Made by a program: the position numbers and the translations under genes | In this document: positions 47,640 to 59,097 of the stretch, in pieces | How positions within the stretch are numbered: position 1 is the first letter of the stretch | Layout of the letters: each line of letters begins with the position of its first letter | Notes under the pieces: model-generated | The model's database searches: none | What the model saw: the letters and a program-made list of their open reading frames with translations, nothing else | Told to the model about the DNA's origin: nothing | Origin: Nemopilema nomurai | Taxonomy: Eukaryota > Cnidaria > Scyphozoa > Rhizostomeae > Rhizostomatidae | Direction of reading: 5' to 3' | Assembly (NCBI GenBank): GCA_003864495.1 | Contig: ML133408.1 | Location: 1,619,006 to 1,683,005, forward strand | Length of the DNA stretch: 64,000 nt

Positions 47640-49450
47640 TGGCGCTTAGCTGGCAAGAAGTGGACACGAAAAAGGCTGCATTTCACATTATCAAATCGTT
47701 CTCACCCGAATGGCAAGAGGTAATCAGAATTTGTTTTCTCTATCCTGATGCGTTTATGAAGGCACACAACTGTATAACGAAGTTGCATGCAAGATTCAAG
47801 GCATCTTGTTTCCATCAAGGATTGCATGCATTTAAGTTTCTAGATTGGACGGATTTGATTGACGATTTGATGGAAACGACAGTGACTGTGTCAAAAGGGA
47901 AGCTGGATTATGTATCTAGGTTTTTTCTTTTACCACTCGATGCCAGGAAGAATCTGATAATGCTAGTGGTATACAATAAGAATTGCATCTGCCGAAGTGT
48001 TTATGAAAAGTTTGGGACATTTTTGAGGGCCAACTTTGAGCACCTAGGCGCGTGGTCACAATTTCTTGTGCGAAAGCATTATGCATTAGAGTACCTCCAG
48101 TATGACACAAACGAGATGTATTTGAATGAATGCAAAATTTCGTCGACTTTGAATGACAAAACTCTTCACCAACACAACGCCGACCACAGTGAATGTTCAA
48201 ATGGTAATGTTAAACTTGAAAGATACCAAATAGTTCTTTCAACTGAAGCTGAAAGCTACTTGAGAACTTTGGCTAATCAGAGTGTGGAAGGAGAAACAGA
48301 TTCCAAGGAGTTTATTGAGCAAAAGGAAGAGAGCAGATGTTTCACAAATCCTGTCCCTCCAGTGAGAGAAGTGAACCAATCATGCAGAAGGTTGGACATT
48401 AATTTTGGTTATAAACCAGATGACTTAATTTTTTTTGAAACTGCAGAGTCTAAAGAGGAAAAAGTAGAAAAACTAATGAAAAGTAACAATGAACCGGATA
48501 ATGCAAAATGCCAAGTAGTTGAAAGAAACCCTGAAAGTAGTGGCCTAGAGACAATGTTGTTACATATGCCATTGAAGAAAAGAAAATTAGAAGCAGTTGG
48601 TGAAGGGGTGAATGATGACACAACATATAAGACAATTTCAACAAGAGAAGGTTCATTGCAAGAAATTAGTTTTCCAGATCATGATGTAAAGAAATTAAAG
48701 CAAATCCTGCAAACTAATATTAGTTTACCATTGGTTTGTGAAAAAATTCTCAAAATGGCAAAGTCCTCTCACAGTGAGCCAGAAAATATATGCCTTTCAC
48801 TTGTTGAAGATTACCAGGAGGAAAAAGAGGTTTTAACTTTCATAAAATGTATCGAGTCAGATATCCTTAACTTTAGTTCCACTGTAAGGGAGAAAATTAT
48901 TGACAAATCATTGTTTGTGTTTCTTTTGAACACCCAAAGACCAGTATCAAGAAATTTGGATAGCTATTTATTCAGCAGACTCATTGTTTCAAAAGATCAC
49001 TTCATAAAATTCGTTTTAATTCCCTTGCTTTTGCATGTAAAGGAGAGAACTCCTCAAGAGAATATTTTACTCAACATACTGGATTCAAAGACAATGGAGA
49101 CAGAAGATTATTCACTTATATTAGACAAAACTGTGAATGGGTTCTTAAAGGAAGAGATTAAAGTGAATGTTTGTGTTATACGATGTTTAGCAACAATCTT
49201 AAAGAAGATGACAACAGTTTCAAAAGGAACAATTTCATCAATCATTCTTATCCTTAAAAGAGATGAAAAGCATTTAATTGGTTCTCTAGAAGTGCCAAAG
49301 CTGGTCATTCTCCTGTTTAAACAATATAAGAATTCAGTTTCAAGTTTGCTGAGCGACATTGATTTTATTCTTCAAAGTAACAAAACTTTCTTGAAGAAAG
49401 CAGCAATGAATGAGTTGAAAAAACTAACAGATGGCATAAATTCAATGTAA
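47639..49450 (+). CDS. FANCE: Fanconi anaemia complementation group E protein
   Basis: A single uninterrupted frame of 603 aa, ATG in good context, TAA stop. FANCE belongs to the Fanconi core complex and bridges it to FANCD2 for monoubiquitination at stalled forks. An N-terminal segment, FLDWTDLIDDLMETTV followed by RFFLLPLDARKNLIMLVVYN, aligns by eye with the human N-terminal helical region (FDW, then LP..RNL). The C-terminal ~250 residues are helical repeats, ending ILQSNKTFLKKAAMNELKKL, very like the human ending with NTTFLRKSLKAALKHL. Between them is a charged low-complexity linker with an NLS-like LKKRKLE (about residue 314). Human FANCE is 536 aa with several exons; here the gene has none, which is unusual beside its intron-rich neighbours, yet the sequence shows no sign of decay. 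A retrocopy that kept function is one possibility. Confidence 0.85.
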   Translation: MALSWQEVDTKKAAFHIIKSFSPEWQEVIRICFLYPDAFMKAHNCITKLHARFKASCFHQGLHAFKFLDWTDLIDDLMETTVTVSKGKLDYVSRFFLLPLDARKNLIMLVVYNKNCICRSVYEKFGTFLRANFEHLGAWSQFLVRKHYALEYLQYDTNEMYLNECKISSTLNDKTLHQHNADHSECSNGNVKLERYQIVLSTEAESYLRTLANQSVEGETDSKEFIEQKEESRCFTNPVPPVREVNQSCRRLDINFGYKPDDLIFFETAESKEEKVEKLMKSNNEPDNAKCQVVERNPESSGLETMLLHMPLKKRKLEAVGEGVNDDTTYKTISTREGSLQEISFPDHDVKKLKQILQTNISLPLVCEKILKMAKSSHSEPENICLSLVEDYQEEKEVLTFIKCIESDILNFSSTVREKIIDKSLFVFLLNTQRPVSRNLDSYLFSRLIVSKDHFIKFVLIPLLLHVKERTPQENILLNILDSKTMETEDYSLILDKTVNGFLKEEIKVNVCVIRCLATILKKMTTVSKGTISSIILILKRDEKHLIGSLEVPKLVILLFKQYKNSVSSLLSDIDFILQSNKTFLKKAAMNELKKLTDGINSM

Positions 49451-50812
49451 TAATCAGTAGTGTAAATTCCTTTATCAAACTCATGTTTGAAAATGTAAAT
49501 GTGTGTGATCTAACTTAGTCTTCTCTTGTAAATATCTCTAAATTCAACCTTGCTGTTCATGAAGTTAGTGACTGATATTGTTTAATACTCGCACATCCAA
49601 TAACTCTGTGAGAAAACAGATTATTGCTTGGAGGGCAGTAGAATTTTGGCAGGGAAATGATTGTAAACGTTCCAAATGGGAAGCCCATGATTTGTCAATA
49701 TAATTTCTGGAGGAATAACTAACCATATAAAATGAAATGTTAAACTTGACTGGTTGAAGCCATTCCTTAGTGGATACATGCATGTAGACGGAACTGCTAT
49801 AACAAAAAACTGCCACCTGACCTAGTCATTATGGCACAAGAACCCCCTTTCCATTAGGAATCCACTTTATACAAATAAAACACAAAGTCAATGAGAACAG
49901 TGGTTGGTTGGTCATCGTCTTGCCTTATGAATCGCCATTTGTTGTTTATGTGGATTCAGCTCATCTTAGGGGTGACTCTTCATTAATTGAAGTATGTTAA
50001 ATGGATGTTCATGTGAACCTACCCAACAAATGGGCAGATTCTTTATTGTTGTGCAATATTGCTTCAAGATCATCTGCATTATTTTTAAATATTGGAATTG
50101 TCACATTGACACTTTCAAGGTTCTTTTTATGCCAGGGGTATCCAGCTCTACTGAAGCTGTACCAAACTTTGCTTCCTAAAGCCTTAAGGATTTCAAAGAC
50201 TAGACTTAGTAGTAACAATATTGTCTCCACCCTTTACAGTTTTGAAAATCTTCAACTGTAAACAATACCTGCCCCTTTATTTGAAAAATCTCAGTTATTT
50301 AATCCAAGAAGTAGTCAACCTATCTTGTGGTGAGATTTTTAGTTGTTGAAACATTCCTCATGGCTAACATGCTTGAAGCGATGTTACAGAGCAAAAATAG
50401 CAATTTTAGGCCTATCAAATAATTTATTTATCTGTAGGTGTAAACAGTGCACAGCTCTACTGCAGCTGGTTTCAATAATTGCTCTTTCAAATGGAACAGT
50501 ATCTGCTCAATTAGCCAAAAGTTCCAGAATTACTTAGAGGTAGCAAAACTGCTGCTTGTAATTTCTTGAGTTTTCTGACTTATGTAAGTTAAAAAAGAGA
50601 CTCCACAATGTGGACCAATCCTAAAAGAGCATGTAAGACTTTCAAATGACTTTTGGTTATGACATCTATTTATAATAACACTGACTATTCAATGCATTAT
50701 ATAATACAGAACTATAAAATACTGGCTATAATATCAAACAATTATATGTTGAAGAGATTCTCTGCTTGAGATGTGTCTTGATTATCACAGTAAAGCAACT
50801 TGGTAGAATATT
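49451..50812. other. 3' region between convergent FANCE and JmjC genes
   Basis: Holds the FANCE 3' UTR with AATAAA at 49874-49879 and the 3' UTR of the minus-strand JmjC gene. No other gene is supported. Confidence 0.5.
49874..49879 (+). promoter_or_regulatory. AATAAA polyadenylation signal (FANCE)
   Basis: Canonical hexamer 424 bp after the FANCE stop codon, in plain AT-rich sequence. Confidence 0.4.
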
Positions 50813-53800
50813 TCAGGATATTTTATTGTTATATACTGATACTAGCTCTTCCACAATTGCATTTACCACCCTATTAGAAACAAGGCAATCTAGTATGGTG
50901 TCAGTGTCAATGGAAACCTTTGCTTGCTGGGATAGGTCATTCTTCTTGGCCATACCTGAGACAATATTTTGTAAGGCTTGTTTGACATAACAAACATTTG
51001 TCTCCTGAGAGTAAGACACCTGAAAAAGGAGTTTTGAATAACAAATACGGATGTCTTAACACAAAAAACTACACAGATTTGTGAACCAAATTCAATCTCA
51101 CTAACATTGAGTATGCCTCAGATTTCTTTACCAGCAATAACATTTAGCAAAAAGTATTATTATCAGTTTGTTAGGCGGCAGGTGGCCACCTGGCATTTGA
51201 GGAGTTTTAAGATAAAAGAAGTTTAGCCCAAAATATCACCTGTTCCTTTTATTCCTATGTTAAAATACAAAAAACTGTTCTTTGTGAAGCAGATAGTTTT
51301 TCAGAACTGCTATAAGAATGGTAAGGGGGTTACCATTATAAACATTTTGAGACCACATCATTTTAGTGGATAGAAAATTATACCTAAACTTTATTTCCTC
51401 AAGCAATAGCATAATGATATAAAACAACAGTATATTTTGGACTTCTGAAGGTACATTAACAAAAAAGGATCTATTTTTAACAAAGTTGGTCCATTTTTTG
51501 TTGGTTGTAAGACCTAAAATTCATAACAATGTTTGTGTTAAAATGTGGTCGCTAGACCATCCAGCATAGTAGCTTGTATATTTGTTTGTCTACTTGTTAT
51601 TATTTGTTATATTGTTGATCATTAAAATACTTTTGTTCATGCAAAATGATAACATGAAGTTATATTGATTTCCAATGAGACTGTCACATGGGCTCAGAAC
51701 AGTTGATCAAATGGTGTCCTGAAATTCATAAATTGTCTGGCATTAGAAGTTCGAAAGGATAGTTCGACATGTTAAATAATAATTTTCTTTGCAAATAAGC
51801 TGAAAATCACAATATCTATGTAGAATTTATGTCAGATTGTCAAAATGCTGTGATTTTTTAAATCTTCTAGTTCACAATTCCCTGTACATGATGCATATTT
51901 AAAGTCCTCTTGCATCTGGTGGTAGAGAAAATGAAAAGGCAAGCTTACCTCATTTGGATTCAGCCAAGTTTTCAGTGGGGGATTTTCTGATTCTTTAAAT
52001 GAGGTAAGCTAACAATAATGAAACAATCATTCACACGCCAATTTAAAATTTGGAAAAATTTGGTCAATTTTAAAGAAAAAAGGATACTTGTTATTGTTAT
52101 TATAATGCCTAAAATCAACTTTACTGATTCTATGGAAATAGAAGTTACTCACAAGTAATCTGACAATAGCTTCTTTCAGTTGGTCAGTTTGGTCATTTGC
52201 CTACAGAAAACACAAGAAAAATTAATCACACTTAATCAAATTATTTTATGCATGCAATAGCCATAAAGGCAGACTATGAAAGGCAGAAGAAAGAATAAAC
52301 AAAGAAAAAGTATGCAAAAGCTGGTTCTGCTATTTCTAGCTATTATTTAGAGAAAGAAAGGAAATTACCATTTCTATCCATGCATTCACACTAACACTTG
52401 ATTCAATATTTTCAACAAAGTGCCACCAATGCTTTGGTACAAACAGAACATCACCTGCATCTAGAACTGCCTGGAAATCAAAAACTTTTAAAATGTACTT
52501 TTGGTCTAATTTTTGCTTCTTATTTTGTAAGGAATGGTGAGATTGTAATTAGAACCTGGTTCTTTGATGCTTAGTCTAAATCAAGGATGCTTCTCAGGAG
52601 AAATTTCCTAAGGGGCCATGAATCAATCAAATTTGAGTTTAAATAAATGGTCATAGGCAACATAATTTCTTATGACGGTTCATAGAGGGTGTGGAAAAAC
52701 AACCTACATGGTATGGGAGCTAATATGTGTGTAAATGCTGTTTCTTAAAAAGAGATGATTGATAGAACATAATTTTGATCACAATTTCTACAATACAATT
52801 GGTGTTGCATAAGCATAGATGTTGCATGATGTTGCAACTGACCATATATCCTGTTGCATCTTTAAACTCAGGAAATTTTTCAAAATCTGGATGTTTTATG
52901 TTAATGTGACTAAAAACACTTGATTCTTCGTAAGGTAATCTTGTCTGATACAGTTTTAAGTCATCCTCAGGAGGAAACAAAGTCCATGACTTTTTTCCTG
53001 AGAGCTGTGCAACCAGATTAAAACCATATGTATCTTTATGGAGAGGTGTGAATGCATTACAGCTGCCAATCCAAAGTGTAGAATCTCTTCCATTTCTTCC
53101 TTCAAAGCCCAAGGCTCCCCAATCAATTTCCATAAAAGTTTCAGGATTTTCTTCCATTAGATCTTTCATATATTTGTAATCAATGTAGACAGAGAAATTT
53201 TCCCTGTGAAAGAATCCTGCCATTAGGTGGACAATTATATGCTAGAAATACAAAAATGATGTAATGTAAAGAAATGAAAATGGGTAACATTGAGTTGTGC
53301 GCTGCTCGAAGCATCCATTGAATAAAGAAAGTGATGTTTTAGGAAGGGGAAAAAACAACAAATACAACATATCCAATTCAAACATTTATCATTCAGCAAC
53401 AATCGTATAAGTCTTAAAAATTTACAGTTTCTTAGTTCGTAATAGATACAAAAAAATTACATAACAATTAGTCCATGCTCTTTACCACATTACATCGTTT
53501 ATTACAAACATTTTAGTTCGCTTTTGTATTCTTATGTACATGAAAAATATTAAGATCGAAGATTTATATTTTTGGTATAGAAAACAGCAATAGGACAGAT
53601 CAGAGAAGAGATTAGAAGGCAAAGACACTAAAAATAGATAAAAAGAAAGGAAACCGAATAAATACTACAAGACATACTTCGGTAAGATCAAAGAAGCAAA
53701 CAAACAACAATCATGTTTTTTAGCAGAATGGAGGTTTTGGAAAATTCGAAAGTGAAAGGTCGACTCACCTTGAAAATTGCTTCAGTGATGCACTATTGGT

Positions 53801-54100
53801 GTAATCCCCGTTTAGCCACGTTATGAAGTCTGCAAATTTCCCTGTCCTATATTCACATTCAGTTTCCATAACTGGCCTTTTCCGTGCAACAGCATTTATC
53901 GGGCATATTTTGAAAGTTGTTTTTAAGTCACCATATTTCTTGCAGAGATATTCTACAGTCCATCGTCTAGACTTCCAGTGTTCTATCATGCCTTTGAACA
54001 CAAGAGGTTTTCGTGATATCCTAATCATTTTGTTTGCAGCAGCCGGCTGCAGGTTAGTAAAAGTTTCGACATTGTCGTATCTCTTCCCATCCTCTTCCAT
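50813..54100 (-). CDS. HSPBAP1: HSPBAP1-like JmjC-domain protein
   Basis: Six exons on the minus strand join in phase to 369 aa: 54100-53769, 53203-52843, 52470-52369, 52200-52153, 52008-51949, 51019-50813. I start at ATG 54100; the frame is open further upstream, so a 5' exon is possible. The cupin/JmjC fold is clear: KPLVFKGMIEHWKSRRW near residue 35, STLWIGSCNAFTPLHKDTYG with iron-binding H166 and D168, LFPPEDDLKLYQTRLPYEES, and DVLFVPKHWWHFVE with H248. Exon 5 (NPPLKTWLNPNE) and the end (TDTILDCLVSNRVVNAIVEEL) follow human HSPBAP1 closely. Human HSPBAP1 binds HSP27 and is 488 aa, so this form has a shorter tail. It is probably a 2-oxoglutarate/iron dioxygenase; its substrate is unknown. 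Confidence 0.88.
51942..52010 (-). other. Perfect inverted repeat enclosing one exon's splice sites
   Basis: AGCTTACCTCATTT at 51942-51955 and its exact complement AAATGAGGTAAGCT at 51997-52010 flank the 60-bp exon 5 (51949-52008) of the HSPBAP1-like gene. One arm covers the donor and the other the acceptor edge, so the pre-mRNA could fold into a 14-bp stem with a 41-nt loop. Confidence 0.85.
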
Positions 54101-55435
54101 TTCTGTTGGCGCTGAATGTGTGCTGCGAACAGTACCAGAGGGCAGGGGAACAAGAGCACGTCTCGAAGCATGAAATAACTGCACAAAGTTAACTACGCAA
54201 AGAGATCAAAAAGCAATAGAATTCAAAGTAGAAATTCCTGGGAACAAGAAACACGGGGTCTGAGTTGATTGTTTTTGTTTGGATCTCCAATATTCCGTCA
54301 GGTGCGGCGCCGCGAGGCTAGATTTGGATTGGCACCAACTCGAAGCACTCAAAATTCCTCAAAAATTCCCTTCGTACACCACATTCATTCTTTTTGAAAG
54401 TGAGGAAATATATTTAGATGGAGGAGCAATCAATTAAGTGGTTTTTGGCAAGCTTCAGTTTTAAAAATCCAACCACATACAAAATCTTGTAAAATTAAAT
54501 AAAATTTACCTAGAATACACGCTTTTTTATAAGGAACCACTTTATAAGGAACCTACATGTAGAAGGCCGAAATACATAAAGAACTTATACTACTAAAAAC
54601 GAAATCCCTAAAGAACTTTTCGTTTAGAAAATTTTTTATAACTGCAAGCATCAAGAGCTAAAAAGCCCGTTCCATTCATTTGCAGCCAATACTCGCATAG
54701 ATTGTTTGCTATTCGTGTGACAAGTGCTTCATTGAGTAGTTTCCGCATATTCTTTCTCGCCCCTCTCTCTATAAAGTGTCGAGGCTTATTGATGTGCAGT
54801 GAAAATTAAGGAACTTTTAAGGAACTTTTGGTACTAAAATCTGATGACTTGAAGTCTACGAAAAAGGAACTTTTGGAACTAGGCCTTGTGGTAGGTTCCT
54901 TATAAAAAAGCGTGTAATACAAATGACAAAATAAAAAAAGATGAAAATGATTAACAGTAGACTTAAACAAAGCTGGTCAATCGTGAGGCCAGAGCGGGTC
55001 TGCTCATTTCATTAATTGGTGGTTTTCTCGCTCCAATTTTTTTGAATGGCTGCATCTGACAGATTTGCGGCCTCTGTTGCTCGAGAGATGGTAACTGAAA
55101 CGCATTTTCTAATGCCAGTCTGACTGCGAAACAGATAAGGATCTTGTTTGGATACGAAATGGTTGTGCATAGCTCGTTGCTGTCTAAAAACAAACCCAGA
55201 TCTACATGCAAACCATGCAGCACCAAGCTACAGAGCGGAAACAAAGTGGCATTTGACTATAACAGAGTGTTTTGGATCCGAAAAACGTTAGTGTTACCAA
55301 AAGAAATATAAATGAATACAAAGGATTAATGTAAAAAAAATTATCAAAATGAACATGCATATGCAAATCTATATTTATATATATACTTCTTTTCAAAATA
55401 TGATCTGTTTCAAATGTGTTGAGTGGATTAGAAAC
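54101..55435. other. Intergenic DNA between HSPBAP1-like and GAREM-like genes
   Basis: It includes the 5' side of the HSPBAP1-like gene and a 401-bp MITE (54516-54916). The segment 54917-55435 holds the GAREM-like 3' UTR and nothing else recognised. Confidence 0.5.
54516..54916. mobile_element. 401-bp MITE with perfect 23-bp TIRs and TA flanks
   Basis: The left end TACACGCTTTTTTATAAGGA followed by ACC is matched exactly by the reverse complement of the right end. If TA is the duplicated target, the TIR proper is CACGCTTTTTTATAAGGAAC plus C, pointing to the Tc1/mariner group. Extra AAGGAACCTA copies occur just inside both ends. There is no coding capacity. Confidence 0.8.
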
Positions 55436-57648
55436 TTAGCCTCTGCTGTTGGGCGTGTCTGGCCTCCACCCCTCAACAAATCGCATCATTTTCTTCCTTT
55501 CAAAGTTTGTGAGCTTCAGGTCCTTGTAATCACCATCTTCTAAAGAAATGAGCAGGTCACCATTTATTTGATTTTCCAAGAAAACCTCTTTGAGGTGCCC
55601 AAGGTTTAAAGCATGCAGGCAGGAGCAAACTTCCATAGAACTGAGTTGTGATAAATCAGATGGAATTTGGAATGGTTCTTTTTGCCTATTTTCTGAGATT
55701 GCTGCATTACTTTTTTCTTCTTTGTCAGGTGCATTAATCTGATCTGTAAAAACTGGAGATAGGTACTCACTGTTGCCAGAAGGCAGAGGAAATGTTGAAG
55801 TAGCAGTAACATTTGGTGTTCCTAATGTTGGTTGTCTCGAAGAATTTGGCTCTGCAGTTGACTGAACGGTTAATGTTTCTGCAGAAGCCTTTAAAGTACC
55901 ACCAATTGGGCCGCCTGTAGTCCCTTCCTCTTTGCTGCTTTCTTCCGGGCATATACCTTTCTTGTGTTCAGACTTACTTGTTTCAACTGCTTTGCCCTCA
56001 CACTTCTCCTGTTCAGCAGTGCCAAAGGATGCATATTTTACCAGTTGGACAGACTGGTCCCCATCAGTGGAATTGCACTCTTGAAAATCATAGAACCCTT
56101 TTGCATCTTCATTTTGAGAAAGATGAACAAAATACTTCCCGCCTTTCTTAAAATCAGAGACATGTATATCTGTCACTTCGTATGGGAGTGTCAGAACCTT
56201 TTTATTATCAGGTGTAACTAACCTCCTTGATGTTGATTTTGCAATAGGAACATTATGTTGGTCATTATAGACATAGACATCTTCATGATCTGTGTCATTA
56301 TTTTCCAATTCTTCATCTTCTCCTTCCATGTCAAGAAACTCCCCTTGACTTGCAGAACGCAGACAGTATTCATACCCTCTGACTTCACCAGACTTTCTGT
56401 AAATATCACGCTCATGTCTTTTGATAGTTAGTTCCTCAATATGTTTGTAGTTGTTATACCCATGACAGAGTCCAGTGTACTCAGGGTCATTGGTCAATGC
56501 ACCCTTTGCCACTTTAAAAGTTACATCAATGTCTTTAGGGATTGTGAAAACTACCCTAGTGCTCTCATGTCCACAAGAAGCCACAACCAATTTTTCTTCA
56601 TATAAAGAATGGAACTCAATTACACCAAATTTTTCCAGTTTACCTGCTCTGTCAAATGGCTCAACTCTGTGCTGTGCTTTTTCAACAAAGCTAGCAAATA
56701 TTGGTAGCTTATGGCAAGACAGGGCCTCTGCCAACAGGCAATTATCTCTTTCCAGCAACACCCTAAAGCCTGGGCTGCATTGATAGGGTAACTTAAATTC
56801 TTCACCTCTAGAGTTTTTGAATATCATATATCTTTCCTGGTTTGGTTTTAAGAACAACTGATGATCTGCAGGCCTAACCACCTCAAGTACCTCTCCAGGG
56901 TCTACTGTCAGATCTTCAATATTTCCTCCATCCAATCCTGAAGATAAACAGCATTAAATCATTTAATATGAAATTTAGAAAAAGAAACTCAGTGAATTTA
57001 TGTGATTTATCATTATCAAATTATCACTAGGCAGTTGAGAAGATGGTATAGGAAACAACAATAAGAAAGGTAGACTTGTCCAACTTGTTTCTAGTGCGTG
57101 AATAGGCCCTTTATAATAAGAAATGTGCCCAATAAAAGTATGATAGCTAAAGCAAAGGGATTCCAAGCTCATCACGTGATAGAAAACCTATCGATTGAAG
57201 GTATTAAACTGAAAAACTTGCCTACAGGATTGAAGTAGCCTCTTGTGACCTCAACAAACTTTGGCAGAGGTCTTACACGTGAAAGGTCGTTGACTGTTTC
57301 GTAAACATCCCTGAAGTTTTCGGGCCGAAGCCTCACTCTTGTGGAAGTGTTTAAAGGCACGTGGACCTCGGAGCCGTGCTGGTCGATACCTGCCAGTTTA
57401 TTTACAGTTTTGACGCAGTGAATCTTCAAAATCTGCCCTGAGCTTAAACTGCTGTCCTCTTCTTGTGAGTAGTATCCATCTTCGATCCTAACAATTTGTG
57501 GTAAAATAAACTCATTTACCAGCTTTGACAGGCCTAGAGAGGTCTCACTCCACTCTAAAAAGGAAATTGCCGTTTCTTCATCTTTAGTATAGCGGTCCAA
57601 TTCCTTGTCCTTGAAAGCAATCAGTTCAGTTTTTCTCGACGTCTTCAT
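55436..57648 (-). CDS. GAREM: GAREM-like adaptor (CABIT + SAM)
   Basis: Two minus-strand exons, 57648-57222 and 56937-55436, join in phase 1 to 642 aa. The intron has a GC donor (TAG/GCAAGT); the alternative GT nearby would break the frame. The N-terminal CABIT region spans both exons (WSETSLGLSKLVNEFILPQI ..., then LKPNQERYMIFKNSRGEEFK and LPYQCSPGFRV). A low-complexity Ser/Thr/Pro/Glu linker follows, then a C-terminal SAM domain (about 570-636) ending MMRFVEGWRP, as vertebrate GAREM ends in MQFINGWRP. GAREM proteins carry growth-factor-receptor signals to GRB2/ERK; the sequence YNNY here offers a pYxN GRB2 site. The tail is shorter than human GAREM1 (876 aa). The ATG lies only 6 bp from the end of a Harbinger transposon, so the true 5' UTR may start inside or beyond that element. 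Confidence 0.86.
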
Positions 57649-57654
57649 TTTCAG

Positions 57655-57721
57655 TAGAGAGCTTACGATTCGCGACGACGATCAACAAGACGACGCAAAG
57701 TAGTCTGGAACTAGCGCGGTC
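57655..57721 (+). repeat. Left TIR of Harbinger element
   Basis: Begins TAGAGAGCTTACGATT and ends ACTAGCGCGGTC; matches the right TIR at both edges, with a shifted, GACGACG-rich middle. Confidence 0.8.
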
Positions 57722-58341
57722 CTCCAGGGAAACCCCCATTCTTCGTCGTTCTGAACTCGAAGAGGCCTCTATTTTCCGGATTTCTCGTCGTCTTAGAACT
57801 GTGAGTACGTATGTTCATTTTTACGGGAATGTTTTCCCTTAATCGTTTCGTTTCACTAAAATATCGAAATGGGCTTCAATGATCTTTGATCAGGATTTTT
57901 TTATTTTTTAGAACTCGTTGTTTCTCCCGATTATAAGAAGCAAAGATGAGCGCATCCTGTGAGAAGAAATCGAGCAGAATTCAAATGTTAGTTCATATTG
58001 AGAATGGATTCATCAGTCAATCGAACACATTTATTTCTTGATTTTAACATAATCATGTATCATAATTAATTATTTATTAGCACTTTACAGATTTCGACAG
58101 ACCATTTTCTTTTCGCATGTAGATCATATTGATGGTAATTATATGTTACCACTTAACTTTGTGCTTCTGATATATGACTGAACAATTTTAGTTGAAATAT
58201 GTACCTTCAACTTTCTTTGTGTACATAATAAAGTCTTTAGCATTAAATTTATCATTATATTCCACATGTAACTTATAGAAAAATCTCTATTTCTTGTGTT
58301 ATTTCTTATTTGTTCAAACCTAAATTTCACTTAGGCCAAAG

Positions 58342-59097
58342 ATGAGTTGGACAACTGAAAATGATGTTGCTTTGTGCCGGGAGATTTTGGTTCTAGAACC
58401 ATATAGATATAAAGTGGGTAGTAGAGAAAGGGGCCAGTGTTGGGATTTAATTGCAGAGAATTTGAACGCCTTGAGTGATCAAAACTTTTCTGTAGATCAA
58501 AGGGCTGTAAGAGACCGATTTTCCAAATTGGAAAAGTTTTATAAAAAAAGAATGGCAAGTGAGGAAAGGGCAAGTGGGATATCCCCTGAAATGACAGAAC
58601 TTGATGAGGCTCTTGAAAATATACTTGAACTAATGGAGGAAGCCTCAAAAGGAAGGAAGGGCATGGAAAAGAAACAAGAGGAGAATGAGAAGCAAGTAGC
58701 AGAGAATATAAGAAAGCGATCTATGGAAACACTTGCAGAAACATTGGAAAGAGAAAAGGATGCAACAGTCAAGAGAAGGAAAAGACGCTTTGCTGGCTCA
58801 GATACTATTGAGTATCTGAAGCAAAAGAATGAGAATGACAAAGATTTGATGGAAAAGAAGTTGGATTTGAAAGAAAGGGAGCTTGATCTTAAGGAGAAGG
58901 CCTTGGAAATAAAAGAAAAGCATGTTGATAGAGAAATATTAAGTTGTGAGAGTGAGGAATGGCAAAATGATATGCTGCTACAGCTTGATCAAAGAGTCAA
59001 TCTTTTGGCTCAGCAACAGCAGCATATAATTTTGCAGGAGATCAAAGAAGAAACTTCAAAAATCTTTGAATTGATTAAAAACAGCTTTTCAGATTAA
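58342..59097 (+). CDS. Harbinger Myb/SANT-like DNA-binding protein
   Basis: 251 aa from ATG 58342 to TAA. Residues 1-70 form a Myb/SANT or trihelix-like domain (SWTTENDVALCREILVLEPY, W34, RAVRDRFSKLEKFYKKR). Residues 85-250 are a long charged coiled coil with repeated LKERELDLKEKALEIKEKH, and an NLS-like KRRKRR lies at 144-149. In Harbinger elements such a partner binds the transposon ends and carries the nuclease into the nucleus. A donor (GTGAGT, about 57799) and an acceptor (CACTTAG, to 58334) suggest a spliced 5' UTR. Its position inside the TIRs, convergent with the nuclease gene, supports the role. Confidence 0.82.
   Translation: MSWTTENDVALCREILVLEPYRYKVGSRERGQCWDLIAENLNALSDQNFSVDQRAVRDRFSKLEKFYKKRMASEERASGISPEMTELDEALENILELMEEASKGRKGMEKKQEENEKQVAENIRKRSMETLAETLEREKDATVKRRKRRFAGSDTIEYLKQKNENDKDLMEKKLDLKERELDLKEKALEIKEKHVDREILSCESEEWQNDMLLQLDQRVNLLAQQQQHIILQEIKEETSKIFELIKNSFSD

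Noticed and set aside
57655..57721. Typical 3-bp TWA Harbinger target duplication
   Set aside because: Flanks read CAG-TA on the left and TA-GTG on the right; only TA is shared.
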